From JBGAKG01 sp044224495 (GTDB taxonomy: Bacteria; Myxococcota_A; Polyangia; Polyangiales; Polyangiaceae): DNA of 64,000 nt. How positions within the stretch are numbered: position 1 is the first letter of the stretch; every line of letters starts with the position of its first letter. The translations under genes were made by a program, and so were the position numbers. The notes beneath the pieces are model-generated. The model had not been told where the DNA came from. It was given only the letters and a program-made list of their open reading frames with translations, and made no database searches. Of the stretch, positions 30,250 to 37,097 are shown piece by piece. The stretch is taken from NCBI GenBank assembly GCA_044224495.1, contig JBGAKG010000035.1, forward strand, positions 21,937 through 85,936. The letters run 5' to 3'.

Positions 30250-30566
30250 CGCGAGCGCTCGGCGGCGACGAAGCCGAGGAGGACGTCGCGCTCGTCGTCC
30301 GTGAGCGGTGCGCCGGTGGGGGGCATGGAGCGCGCGCGGACACGGGCGTCGATGGCGGAGGCGTGCGAGCGCACGGCGGGGAGCGTCGAGAGGTCGGCCT
30401 CCGCCGCGACGCCGCTCGCGGAGTGGCAGCCGAGGCACCGGCGCGCGAGGATGGGGCGCGCTGCCTCGTAGGTGGCGAGCGGGGGCGTCTTCGGGGCGGC
30501 GGGAGTGCAAGCGGCGAAGCCCAGTCCGGCAGCGGCGAGCGCGAGAAGGAGGAGGGACCTCTTCAT
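30246..30566 (-). CDS. small c-type cytochrome-like lipoprotein
   Basis: The 106-residue lipoprotein (LALAAAGLGFAACTPA) carries one haem-binding motif, RRCLGCHSASG (CxxCH, about 48-52). The distal Met is probably in RARSMPPTGAPLTDDERDVLLGFV, as in small planctomycete/cytochrome-c-type domains. It should hold a haem in the periplasm. It is the first gene of an operon with the membrane-tethered sigma factor, overlapping it by the ATGA quartet. This suggests that redox or haem state could be the signal (inference). TATCCC lies 5 nt before the ATG. Confidence 0.82.
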   Translation of the reverse strand: MKRSLLLLALAAAGLGFAACTPAAPKTPPLATYEAARPILARRCLGCHSASGVAAEADLSTLPAVRSHASAIDARVRARSMPPTGAPLTDDERDVLLGFVAAERSR

Positions 30567-30638
30567 GGGGAGGGATACACCGGCGCCGAGGGTTTGGATT
30601 TCGAGGAATCCAACGGAGCATCGCGGAGTTTTCGGGCC

Positions 30639-31556
30639 ATGGCCGATCCCAGCCTTGCCGCCCGCGTCCGCGGCGCATTTCTCGGGTGTGCGCTCGGTGA
30701 CGCGATCGGCCGCCCTTTCGAGATGATGGCGCCGACCGATTCGAGGCTCGGACCAGCGCTCGAGGCTTGGCTCGCTCGCGATTCGAAGCTCGTCTGGACC
30801 GACGACACGGAGATGATGCTCGCGGTCGCCGAGTCCATCGCGCGCAAGGGGCGCGTGGCCGCGGGCGACGTCTTGGACGCCCTCGCCGCGCGCTGGGATC
30901 CCGCGCGCGGGTACGGCCACGGGACGACGCGTGCACTCCAAGCTCACCGGCGCGGCGAGACCGCTCGGCGGGCGACGTGGGCCGAGGGATCGCGCGGGAA
31001 CGGCGGCGCCGTGCGCGTCGTCGCCGTCGCCTGCCGCTACCACGACGACCTGGCGGCGACGGCAGCGTTCGCGGAGGACGTCGCGGGGGTCACGCACGCG
31101 CACCCGCACGCGCGGGGCGCGGCCGTGGTGCACGCGGTCGCGCTCGCGATGGCCGTGCACGACGGTCGATTGTCCTACGGCGGCTTGATGGACGCGCTCG
31201 CGGCGCATCGGCTCGTGCGAGGCACGGTGCTCGAGGAGCGACTCCGCCGCATCGGCCCGCTCCTCGAGCGAGAGGTGGACTCCGTGGTCGCTGCGGGCGT
31301 GCTCGGCAACGGTGTGCTCGCGGAGGAAGCCGTGCCGCTCGCGCTCTTCGCGTTCCTCCGTTTCGGGCACTCCGCCGAGGCGGCGATCCGCGGCGCGGTT
31401 CTCGCTGGCGGAGACACCGACACGATCGCCGCGATGAGCGGCGCACTCGCGGGTGCGTGTGGCGGAGAGGAGGCGCTACCGCCCGCGTGGTTGGCGCGAC
31501 TCGAGGACGGAAACCGCGTGAAGGAGCTCGCGGAGGCCGTGATGCGCGGCCGGTAG
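30639..31556 (+). CDS. ADP-ribosylglycohydrolase (ARH/DraG family)
   Basis: The 305-residue protein matches the DraG/ARH fold. The opening ARVRGAFLGCALGDAIGRPFE is followed by LVWTDDTEMMLAVAESI (first Mg-binding TDDT), RGYGHGTTRALQ, GSRGNGGAVRVVAVAC, THAHPHARGAA and the C-terminal GGDTDTIAAMSGALAGA (second metal site). It should remove ADP-ribose from a protein or small molecule. No nitrogenase or ADP-ribosyltransferase gene is nearby. It is divergent from the cytochrome/sigma operon, with 72 bp between starts. Its stop is 11 bp from the convergent AHSA1 gene. Together with the PARG-like enzyme at 1966 it gives the window two ADP-ribose erasers. Confidence 0.93.
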   Translation: MADPSLAARVRGAFLGCALGDAIGRPFEMMAPTDSRLGPALEAWLARDSKLVWTDDTEMMLAVAESIARKGRVAAGDVLDALAARWDPARGYGHGTTRALQAHRRGETARRATWAEGSRGNGGAVRVVAVACRYHDDLAATAAFAEDVAGVTHAHPHARGAAVVHAVALAMAVHDGRLSYGGLMDALAAHRLVRGTVLEERLRRIGPLLEREVDSVVAAGVLGNGVLAEEAVPLALFAFLRFGHSAEAAIRGAVLAGGDTDTIAAMSGALAGACGGEEALPPAWLARLEDGNRVKELAEAVMRGR

Positions 31557-31567
31557 CCGAGCTCCCC

Positions 31568-32059
31568 TCACCCCGTCCAGCCGTACCGCTGGTCGAGCTT
31601 CCCGAGCTGGCTCGTGAAGCCTTCCTTCTGCATCTTCGTGAACTCGTCGCTGTGCATCCCATCCAGCGTGACGACCATCCGCACCCGATCGCCGACGGCG
31701 GCGAAGTCGACCGTGATGTCGCTCTCGTACGCGGCCACGCCGGGGATGAAGTCGATCACGTTGCGCAGCACGAGCCGCTCGTGGCGCGCGAGCTGGACGA
31801 ACGTCGAACGCACGGCGTGCGACGTCTCCTCGCCCATCTTCTTCATCGCCGCGATCGCCTCGGGCGTTGCCGCCACCATGTCGTAGCGGAGCGTGCCGCC
31901 GACGCGGGCGTCGAGCTCGTGCACGTCGGCCCGGAACCCTTGCGGGCCCCACCACGACTCGAAGCCCTCCTTCGTGGTCCAGAGCTCCCACACGTCCGCG
32001 AGGGACGCTCGGTAGGTGCGCTCGATGACGACCTTGGCCTTGCTCGGTTCGCTCTTCAT
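31568..32059 (-). CDS. AHSA1/SRPBCC-domain protein
   Basis: The 163-residue protein is of the START-like AHSA1 type: KVVIERTYRASLADVWELWTTKEGFESWWGPQGF at the front, DARVGGTLRYDM next, and a closing helix (MHSDEFTKMQKEGFTSQLGKLDQ). The fold forms a hydrophobic ligand pocket. The ATG overlaps the ArsR-type repressor gene by 4 bp. ArsR plus AHSA1 pairs are widespread, and the SRPBCC protein may handle the inducing ligand; the ligand is unknown. It carries an unusual middle segment with EAIAAMKKMGEETSHAVRSTF. No membrane or signal segment. Confidence 0.9.
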   Translation of the reverse strand: MKSEPSKAKVVIERTYRASLADVWELWTTKEGFESWWGPQGFRADVHELDARVGGTLRYDMVAATPEAIAAMKKMGEETSHAVRSTFVQLARHERLVLRNVIDFIPGVAAYESDITVDFAAVGDRVRMVVTLDGMHSDEFTKMQKEGFTSQLGKLDQRYGWTG

Positions 32060-32415
32060 GATCGGCTCCTTTCCTTGGCTCGCTCTTGGGCTCGGCGAGC
32101 CTTCTGCTTCTTCTCCAGCGCCGCTCCGAAGCGATCGAGGCGCGCGTTCCAGAGCTCGCGATACGGGGCGAGCCAAGCATCGAGCTCGCGAAACGGCTCC
32201 GCCTTCAGCGCGTAGAGGCGCCGCTGCCCGTCCGGGCGCATGGTGACGAAGCCCGCCTCGGACAGGATCCGCAGGTGGCGCGAGACGCCCGACTGGTGAA
32301 TCCCGGCGCGCTCGACGACGTCCCCCACCTGCTGCTCACCGGAGCGGAGTGTCTCGACGATGAGGCGCCGCGTCGGATCGGCGAGCACCTCGAATGGGCT
32401 CATCTGCATGCCCAT
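32056..32415 (-). CDS. ArsR-family winged-helix repressor
   Basis: The 119-residue regulator shows the ArsR helix-turn-helix: FEVLADPTRRLIVETLRSGEQQVGDVVERAGIHQSGVSRHLRILSEAGFVTMRPDGQRRLYALK. No metal-binding ELCVC motif is present, so it is of the non-metal class typical of ArsR/AHSA1 operons. The C-terminal tail is long and basic (LEKKQKARRAQERAKERSRS). It is the first gene of the pair, coupled by ATGA. An AT-rich inverted repeat directly upstream (32417-32438) is the likely operator. Three ATGs lie in the first five codons; 32415 is the earliest. Confidence 0.9.
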   Translation of the reverse strand: MGMQMSPFEVLADPTRRLIVETLRSGEQQVGDVVERAGIHQSGVSRHLRILSEAGFVTMRPDGQRRLYALKAEPFRELDAWLAPYRELWNARLDRFGAALEKKQKARRAQERAKERSRS

Positions 32416-32416
32416 T

Positions 32417-32438
32417 CATATACACCAACGCGCATATG
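32417..32438. promoter_or_regulatory. probable ArsR operator
   Basis: CATAT at 32417-32421 is mirrored by ATATG at 32434-32438 around a 12-bp core, an AT-rich island only 1 bp upstream of the ArsR-type start codon. The location and half-sites fit autorepression by the ArsR dimer. Binding is inferred. Confidence 0.5.
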
Positions 32439-32451
32439 TCGTCAATACGTC

Positions 32452-33096
32452 TCAGGCGCGTGGCGCGTTGATCGCCAGCTGCGCAGCGAACGCGCGCTGG
32501 TAGGCGGGACGCGCCTCGCCCCGGGCGACGTAGGCGTCGAGCTTCGGGAGCTCCGCGAGGAGCCCCGACGGACGCGCACGAAGGAGCACGGACACCATCA
32601 TCAAGTCGGCGGCGCTGAACGAGCCGTCGAGCCACTCGCTCTCGCCGAGCCGCGCGGAGAGGCGCCCGAAGCGATCGCGGATGCGATCCATCACCAGCGG
32701 CAGGCGCTCGGCCGCCCACGGTCGATCGCGCTCGAGGACGCGGGCGTGGAAGAGCTCGAGGATCGGCGGCTCGATCGTGTTCACCGCCGCGAACATCCAT
32801 GCGATCGCGCGCGCCCGCGCGTTCGGATCGCTCGGGAGCAGGCCGGGCCGCCGCTCGGCGAGATGAAGAACGATCCCACCCGTCTCGAAGAGGACGAGCT
32901 CCCCGTCTTCGAGCGTGGGGATCTGTCCGAACGGATGCACTGCGAGGTGCGCGGGCTCCTTCATCGCGGCGAAGGGGACGAGCCGCACCTCGTACGGAAG
33001 TCCGACCTCTTCGAGCGCCCAACGAACGCGCGTGTCGCGCGCGAGACCTTGGCCGCCGTCGGGCGAGCGTTCGAAGGCGGTGATCGTGATGGTCAT
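32452..33096 (-). CDS. glutathione S-transferase family protein
   Basis: The 214-residue protein has the GST N-terminal thioredoxin-like domain: TITAFERSPDGGQGLARDTRVRWALEEVGLPYEVRLVPF, then HPFGQIPTLEDGELVLFETGGIVLHLAER with the cis-Pro and the glutathione-contact ET. The all-helical C-terminal domain includes WLDGSFSAADLMMVSVLLRAR. The usual catalytic Ser/Cys near residue 12 is not obvious (SPDGG loop). The start at 33096 is fixed by a strong AAAGGAG ribosome binding site 6-7 nt upstream, one of few in the window. It lies 36 bp upstream of the ArsR gene on the same strand. Confidence 0.9.
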   Translation of the reverse strand: MTITITAFERSPDGGQGLARDTRVRWALEEVGLPYEVRLVPFAAMKEPAHLAVHPFGQIPTLEDGELVLFETGGIVLHLAERRPGLLPSDPNARARAIAWMFAAVNTIEPPILELFHARVLERDRPWAAERLPLVMDRIRDRFGRLSARLGESEWLDGSFSAADLMMVSVLLRARPSGLLAELPKLDAYVARGEARPAYQRAFAAQLAINAPRA

Positions 33097-33182
33097 CGTG
33101 AGCTCCTTTGGCGGCGCATGATGAGCCGAGCGCGTGGACGACGGCAACCCATCCGGACCGACTCGCGTGTAGGCTGTCGCGC

Positions 33183-33626
33183 ATGCCGTACACGGTGGAA
33201 GTCACGGTCGACGTCGACGTCGAGCCCGAGGTCGCTTTCGACACCCTCGCCGACCACGATGCGTGGGGGGATTGGATGCCGGCGTCGTTCCGGCCGGTCG
33301 GTCCGAACCTGGGCACGCTGGGCGTCGGGATGAAGGTGCCGGTGCGCATCCAGCCGCTCCCGTCGACGCCGATCGCCGTGCGCGTCGTCGACCGTCCGCG
33401 CGAGCTCACGTGGACGGGGGGCAGCCCGGGGATGCGCGCGGACCACCGCTTCGTCTTCGAGGCGCTGAAGGGCGGTCGCACGCGCGTTCGTTCGATCGAG
33501 ACGTGGTCGGGACCGCTGGCGCGGCTCTTCAAGCCGATCGTGAAGCGGGGCGCGGCGCGCGTGGGGAGAGCGCTGATCGAGGGGCTCCGGAAGGGCGCGT
33601 TGGCGCGCGCGACGAGCGGCCGCTGA
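33183..33626 (+). CDS. SRPBCC-family protein
   Basis: The 147-residue protein has the polyketide-cyclase/START pattern: YTVEVTVDVDVEPEVAFDTLADHDAWGDWMPASFRPV, then GVGMKVPVRIQPLPSTPIAVRVVDRPRELTW, DHRFVFEALKGGRTRVRSIETWSGP and a long C-terminal helix (VKRGAARVGRALIEGLRKGA). The ligand is unknown. TAGGCT lies 7 nt upstream of the ATG. The stop codon overlaps the apparent CTG start of the EamA transporter gene, implying coupling. It is divergent from the GST gene, with 86 bp between starts. Confidence 0.85.
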   Translation: MPYTVEVTVDVDVEPEVAFDTLADHDAWGDWMPASFRPVGPNLGTLGVGMKVPVRIQPLPSTPIAVRVVDRPRELTWTGGSPGMRADHRFVFEALKGGRTRVRSIETWSGPLARLFKPIVKRGAARVGRALIEGLRKGALARATSGR

Positions 33627-34483
33627 ACGTCTCGGTCCGGGTCGTCGCGCTGACCGCGCTCGCGCTCGTCTGCTTCGCGGGCAACTCGCTCTTGTGTCGG
33701 ATGGCGTTGGCGACGGGGCACGTCGATGCGGCGAGCTTCACCGCGATTCGATTGGCGAGTGGGGCTGCCGTGCTGGCGGTCCTCGCGCGCGGCCGTCCGC
33801 GCTCGGACGCGACGCCGCGCGCGCGCTGGATCTCGGCGGGCGCGCTGTTCGCGTATGCCGCGCCGTTCTCGTACGCGTACCTGCGAATCGGAGCGGCGAT
33901 CGGCGCGCTCGTGCTGTTCGCGACGGTTCAAGTGACGATGCTGACGTGGGCAGTGGTGCACGGCGAGCGACCGAGCATCCTCGGGTGGCTCGGGAGCGCC
34001 GTGGCTCTGGGTGGCCTGGGCGTCCTGACGATCCCCGGGAAGAGCGCGCCGGATCCGTGGGGGACGTTGGGGATGGTGAGCGCGGGCGTCGCGTGGGCGG
34101 CGTACACGCTCCGCGGGCGCACGACCCAAAGCGATCCGGTGGTCGCGACGGCGTCGAGCTTCGCGCGAAGTCTTCCGTTCGTCGCACTGATGCTCGGCAT
34201 CGCGGCGGTGACGACGGCGTTCCACGTCACGCGGCGCGGCGTGGTGTTGGCGGCGCTGTCGGGTGCGCTCGCGTCCGGCGGCGGTTACAGCGTGTGGTAC
34301 GCGGCGCTTCGTCATCTGTCGGCGACGCGCGCGGCGGTGCTGCAGCTCGTGGTCCCGATCCTGGCGGCGCTGGGAGCGGTCGCGTTCCTCGGCGAGAGCG
34401 TCTCGCTCCGGCTCGTGGTGGCGAGCGTGGCGATCCTCGGAGGCGTGGCGGCGACGATCTGGGCGCGAACGGCTGCGAAGTGA
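33623..34483 (+). CDS. EamA/DMT-family transporter
   Basis: The 286-residue integral membrane protein has about ten helices in two EamA repeats (VVALTALALVCFAGNSLLCRMAL opening, FTAIRLASGAAVLAVLA, ISAGALFAYAAPFSYAYLRIGAAIGALVLFATVQV, then LGWLGSAVALGGLGVLTIP; second half ending LGESVSLRLVVASVAILGGVAATIW). It probably exports metabolites. There is no ATG, GTG or TTG in frame between the upstream stop region and the first helix. The best start is CTG at 33623, overlapping the SRPBCC stop; the alternative is GTG at 33503, deep inside that gene. The start is therefore uncertain, and the family is clear. Confidence 0.88.
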   Translation: MNVSVRVVALTALALVCFAGNSLLCRMALATGHVDAASFTAIRLASGAAVLAVLARGRPRSDATPRARWISAGALFAYAAPFSYAYLRIGAAIGALVLFATVQVTMLTWAVVHGERPSILGWLGSAVALGGLGVLTIPGKSAPDPWGTLGMVSAGVAWAAYTLRGRTTQSDPVVATASSFARSLPFVALMLGIAAVTTAFHVTRRGVVLAALSGALASGGGYSVWYAALRHLSATRAAVLQLVVPILAALGAVAFLGESVSLRLVVASVAILGGVAATIWARTAAK

Positions 34484-34490
34484 GCTCGCG

Positions 34491-35126
34491 TCAACTCCCC
34501 GTCGGCGGCAGGTCGTCGTCGACGTACGTGCACGTCCGAATGTGCTCCCGCGCGCGGTGCAGGAGGACGCGCACGTAGCCGTCGGAGATCCCGAGGATGC
34601 CGGCGACGGTTTCGCGCGGCTCCTCGTCGAGAAGGCTCAACATGACGACACTGCGCTGGAGCTTCGCCATGCGCAGGATGCATCCGTTGACGCGCGCGAG
34701 CTCCTCGGCGTGAACGATCAGGTCCTCGCTGCTCTGGGTCGAGAACGGCGTCGAGAACGGCGTCGAGAACGGCGTCGAAAACGGCGTCGGCGCCGCCGCG
34801 GCGTGCTCGAGCATGAGGTGCGCGCGGGCATGACGCGCCCGCTTCCGCCGGAGGTTCTGCAGGTTGTGACGCACCATCACCGTGAGGAGCTTCAGCGCAT
34901 CTTCGTCGGCCTCCGAGAGCTCACGCGCCTCGGGCAGGCGCAGAAACGACGCGAACGCGTCTTGGACGACGTCGAGTGATTCCTCCGCGTCCAGCCCGCG
35001 CCGACGCGCGTACGCGAGGAGACGGCTCCGGTGGGTGTGCACCAGCGCCGCGACCCACGGCAAGAAGCCGGGGGCCGCGTGCGGCGCAGGCTCGGGTTGG
35101 GCGCTCGACTTGGTGGGGTTCATCAT
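34491..35126 (-). CDS. ECF-type RNA polymerase sigma factor with expandable linker
   Basis: The 211-residue sigma factor has region 2 at about 30-100 (VHTHRSRLLAYARRRGLDAEESLDVVQDAFASFLRLPE, LKLLTVMVRHNLQNLRRKRARH) and region 4 at about 150-200 (RMAKLQRSVVMLSLLDEEPRETVAGILGISDGYVRVLLHRAREHI). The linker contains four consecutive TPFS units encoded by a 12-bp tandem repeat. No anti-sigma gene is adjacent. The C-terminus ends in an acidic YVDDDLPPTGS. Region 4 lacks the typical Pro-Gly turn but keeps the helix-turn-helix. The first of two ATGs (35126 or 35123) is given. Confidence 0.87.
   Translation of the reverse strand: MMNPTKSSAQPEPAPHAAPGFLPWVAALVHTHRSRLLAYARRRGLDAEESLDVVQDAFASFLRLPEARELSEADEDALKLLTVMVRHNLQNLRRKRARHARAHLMLEHAAAAPTPFSTPFSTPFSTPFSTQSSEDLIVHAEELARVNGCILRMAKLQRSVVMLSLLDEEPRETVAGILGISDGYVRVLLHRAREHIRTCTYVDDDLPPTGS
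34738..34788 (+). repeat. 12-bp tandem repeat, four units, in the sigma-factor linker
   Basis: The unit GAGAACGGCGTC is repeated from 34741 to 34788 (four copies; the last has one substitution, GAAAACGGCGTC), with a further GTC before it. Its length is a multiple of three, so copy-number change keeps the frame and only alters the number of TPFS units between sigma regions 2 and 4. Confidence 0.9.
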
Positions 35127-35209
35127 GGCTCGACCATCCGACTCGGTAGGTCGCCAGAAAGGCCATCGTTACACCGAATGCGAACGCGCGCGAATGCAGG
35201 TGGGACGCG

Positions 35210-35926
35210 CTACCACCTCCCGGCGTGAGCGCCGCCGTCGACGTGCAGGATCTCTCCCGAGACGAAGCTCGCCGTGTCGAGGAAGAGAATCGCGTCCGCG
35301 ACTTCTTTCACGGTGCCGAGGCGCTTCGCAGGGCTGAGCCCGGTGAGGAACCCGTGGCTGTCCTTGGCGTGCATGGGCGTATCGATGATCCCCAGCGCGA
35401 CCGTGTTCACGCGGAGGCCCTGCGCGGCGTACTCGATCGCGAGAGAGCGCGTCGCGGCTTCGATTCCTCCTTTGATCAGGATCGGCAGCGCCGAGGGCAC
35501 GCCCGCGACGGGCTGGTCGGCCAGCGACGTCCCGACGCTGACGATGTGCCCGGAGCGCTGGGCCGTCATCGGCTTCAGCGCTGCCCTGGTCATGTGGAAG
35601 AAGCCCGCCAAGTTGGTCGAGAGGAGCGCGTCGTAGTCCTCGGCGCTGTAGTCGACGAAGGGCTTCGCGATGAAGATCCCTGCGTTGTTGACGAGCAAGT
35701 CGACCCTTCCGAAGCGGGCGATGGCGGTGTCGACGACGGTGCTCGCCGTCTTCGCCTCGCCCACGTCGCCGTCGACCAAGACGAGTGACGGCGACGGTTC
35801 GAGAGAGCTCTTCGAGACGCTCCTCGACGTTGCCACCACCGAATAGCCTCGTGCGATCAACGCTCGCGTCAGCCCGAATCCAATTCCACTCGATGCACCC
35901 GTGACGATTGCGACCTTCGACCCCAT
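35210..35926 (-). CDS. SDR-family oxidoreductase lacking the catalytic Tyr
   Basis: The 238-residue Rossmann protein has the NAD(P) loop VTGASSGIGFGL (8-19) with TSRS after strand 2, then GDVG, LLVNNAGIF and HIVSVGTSLAD containing the catalytic-position Ser. The YxxxK motif reads PILIK within VPSALPILIKGGIEAATRSLAIEYA: the Lys is kept but Tyr is replaced by Pro. The C-terminus (VSGEILHVDGGAHAGRW) is standard. Relatives with this altered motif exist, so it may be a distinct group with other chemistry. It is divergent from the DUF1330 gene, with nested inverted repeats between them. The start at 35926 fits the first strand. Confidence 0.88.
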   Translation of the reverse strand: MGSKVAIVTGASSGIGFGLTRALIARGYSVVATSRSVSKSSLEPSPSLVLVDGDVGEAKTASTVVDTAIARFGRVDLLVNNAGIFIAKPFVDYSAEDYDALLSTNLAGFFHMTRAALKPMTAQRSGHIVSVGTSLADQPVAGVPSALPILIKGGIEAATRSLAIEYAAQGLRVNTVALGIIDTPMHAKDSHGFLTGLSPAKRLGTVKEVADAILFLDTASFVSGEILHVDGGAHAGRW

Positions 35927-35967
35927 GTTCTCGTCTCGCTTCCTGACCGCTTCTCGCGATCGCCGAG

Positions 35968-36035
35968 ATAGGTCGGCAGGCGAAGCTCCGTTACGCGGCG
36001 CGGCGGGAGTAACGCTCGCCACCGAGCCGACCTAT
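35968..36035. promoter_or_regulatory. nested inverted repeats in a divergent promoter
   Basis: ATAGGTCGG at 35968-35976 and its exact complement CCGACCTAT at 36027-36035 flank an inner pair CGTTAC/GTAACG (about 35989-36014). The region lies between the divergent SDR and DUF1330 starts. It could be a shared regulator site or a looping pair. No regulator gene is adjacent. Confidence 0.5.
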
Positions 36036-36050
36036 GTCGAGAAGGTGACC

Positions 36051-36362
36051 ATGAAAAACGAGATCGAAATTCTGAGGGGTCTGCGGGTCGTCGACGAGCA
36101 ACGCTACGCGCGCTACCGCGAGCTCATGACGCCGCTGCTCGAGGCGCACGGTGGGCGCTTCGTGCTCGACGTTCGTGTCGCCGAGGTGTTGCGGTCGCCC
36201 GGCTCGGTGCCAATGAATCGGCTCTTCACGATTCGGTTCCCGTCGCAGGAGCGCCACGACGCCTTCTTCGCGCATCCCGACTACCAGGCCGTTCGGCGCG
36301 AGTGGTTCGAACCGAGCGTCGCGGGGGTGGAACGGCTCGGCGACTACGAAGTGAGCGCCTAG
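36051..36362 (+). CDS. DUF1330-family protein
   Basis: The 103-residue protein follows the dimeric ferredoxin-like DUF1330 pattern: VVDEQRYARYRELMTPLLEAHGGRFVLDVRVAEVLRSP, then NRLFTIRFPSQERHDAFFAHPDYQAVRREWFEPSV. Members are small alpha/beta barrels of unknown function. A GAGAAGG element 7 nt before the ATG supports this start. It overlaps the 3' end of the convergent membrane protein gene by 4 bp. It is divergent from the SDR gene and shares its palindromic intergenic region. Confidence 0.85.
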   Translation: MKNEIEILRGLRVVDEQRYARYRELMTPLLEAHGGRFVLDVRVAEVLRSPGSVPMNRLFTIRFPSQERHDAFFAHPDYQAVRREWFEPSVAGVERLGDYEVSA

Positions 36363-36727
36363 CGGCGACGAAGCGCGGCGGCGCGCTTGGCGAGCCCGCT
36401 GATTCGCCAGTACGCGAAGCACCCGACGAAGGTGACGACCTCGATGGCGAGCGGGGCCCACGCCCAGTGCGCGCGCTCGCCGAGCGAGCCGATGGGTGCG
36501 AAGAGCAACGCGGCGACACCGAGGGAGCTGCCGACGAGGGGTATCCCTGAAACGCTGCGGTCGGAGCCGGAGAGGACGAGCCGGCGCGCGGCGAGAAGCG
36601 TCGCGATCGGGACGAAGACGGCGAAGAAGAGAGCGCCGAGCGCGAGCGCGGCGGAGACGAATGCGAGCGCGACGGTCACGTGAAGTCCAACCGCACGGAG
36701 CGCGCTCCCCTTCCCCGGCCAACGCAC
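36359..36727 (-). CDS. hypothetical three- to four-helix membrane protein
   Basis: The 122-residue protein is hydrophobic, with helices LHVTVALAFVSAALALGALFFAVFVPIATLLAARRL, VGSSLGVAALLFAPIGSL and WAPLAIEVVTFVGCFAYWRI, and a basic C-terminal tail (AKRAAALRRR). The GTG at 36727 is the only plausible start and lacks a ribosome binding site. No family recognised. It is convergent with the DUF1330 gene. Confidence 0.6.
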   Translation of the reverse strand: MRWPGKGSALRAVGLHVTVALAFVSAALALGALFFAVFVPIATLLAARRLVLSGSDRSVSGIPLVGSSLGVAALLFAPIGSLGERAHWAWAPLAIEVVTFVGCFAYWRISGLAKRAAALRRR

Positions 36728-36860
36728 GCACCACGGAGACCGCGTGGGCTTCGTCGACTTCGGCCCCGAACGTCAGGTTGCGCCGGGGCCCGGCCGTCTC
36801 TCTGCCGTGCACGACGACGACGAAGCTCCGAAGCATCGGTCCGAGAACCGCGTGACGTCG

Positions 36861-37097
36861 ATGCAGAAGCGTCGGCGCGGAGGCAAGCATTGCCCGGTGT
36901 GCGTCGCGTCGCTTCGGAAGATCGCTCCGCGCACGCGTCGGAAGCGCGAATGCACCACCTGCGGCGCCCACCCGTCACCGAAGCGATGCCGACGGTGCAG
37001 CGGCGCGCTCTGGGAAGCACACGGGCGCGCGGGCTGCCCGGTCTGCGCGCTTCACGGCCCCACGGAGGGCCCCGGATCCGTGGCCCATGTCCGATGA
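36861..37097 (+). CDS. mini-protein with paired zinc ribbons
   Basis: This 78-residue, very basic protein has four CxxC knuckles: KHCPVCVASL (about 9-12), RECTTCGAHP (about 30-33), KRCRRCSGAL (about 42-45) and AGCPVCALHG (about 58-61). The spacing fits two zinc ribbons or one treble-clef pair, as in double zinc ribbon domains that bind nucleic acid or protein. The ATG at 36861 gives the compact protein; the frame is open another 39 codons upstream without convincing sequence. It ends in frame with the beta-helix remnant that follows. Too short for a confident family. Confidence 0.55.
   Translation: MQKRRRGGKHCPVCVASLRKIAPRTRRKRECTTCGAHPSPKRCRRCSGALWEAHGRAGCPVCALHGPTEGPGSVAHVR

Noticed and set aside
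34741..34788. Possible CRISPR-like repeat
   Set aside because: The 12-bp units are contiguous, without spacers, and are inside a coding sequence.
35710..35760. Riboswitch or small RNA in the SDR region
   Set aside because: The palindromic-looking pieces are within coding sequence and no known aptamer pattern was found.
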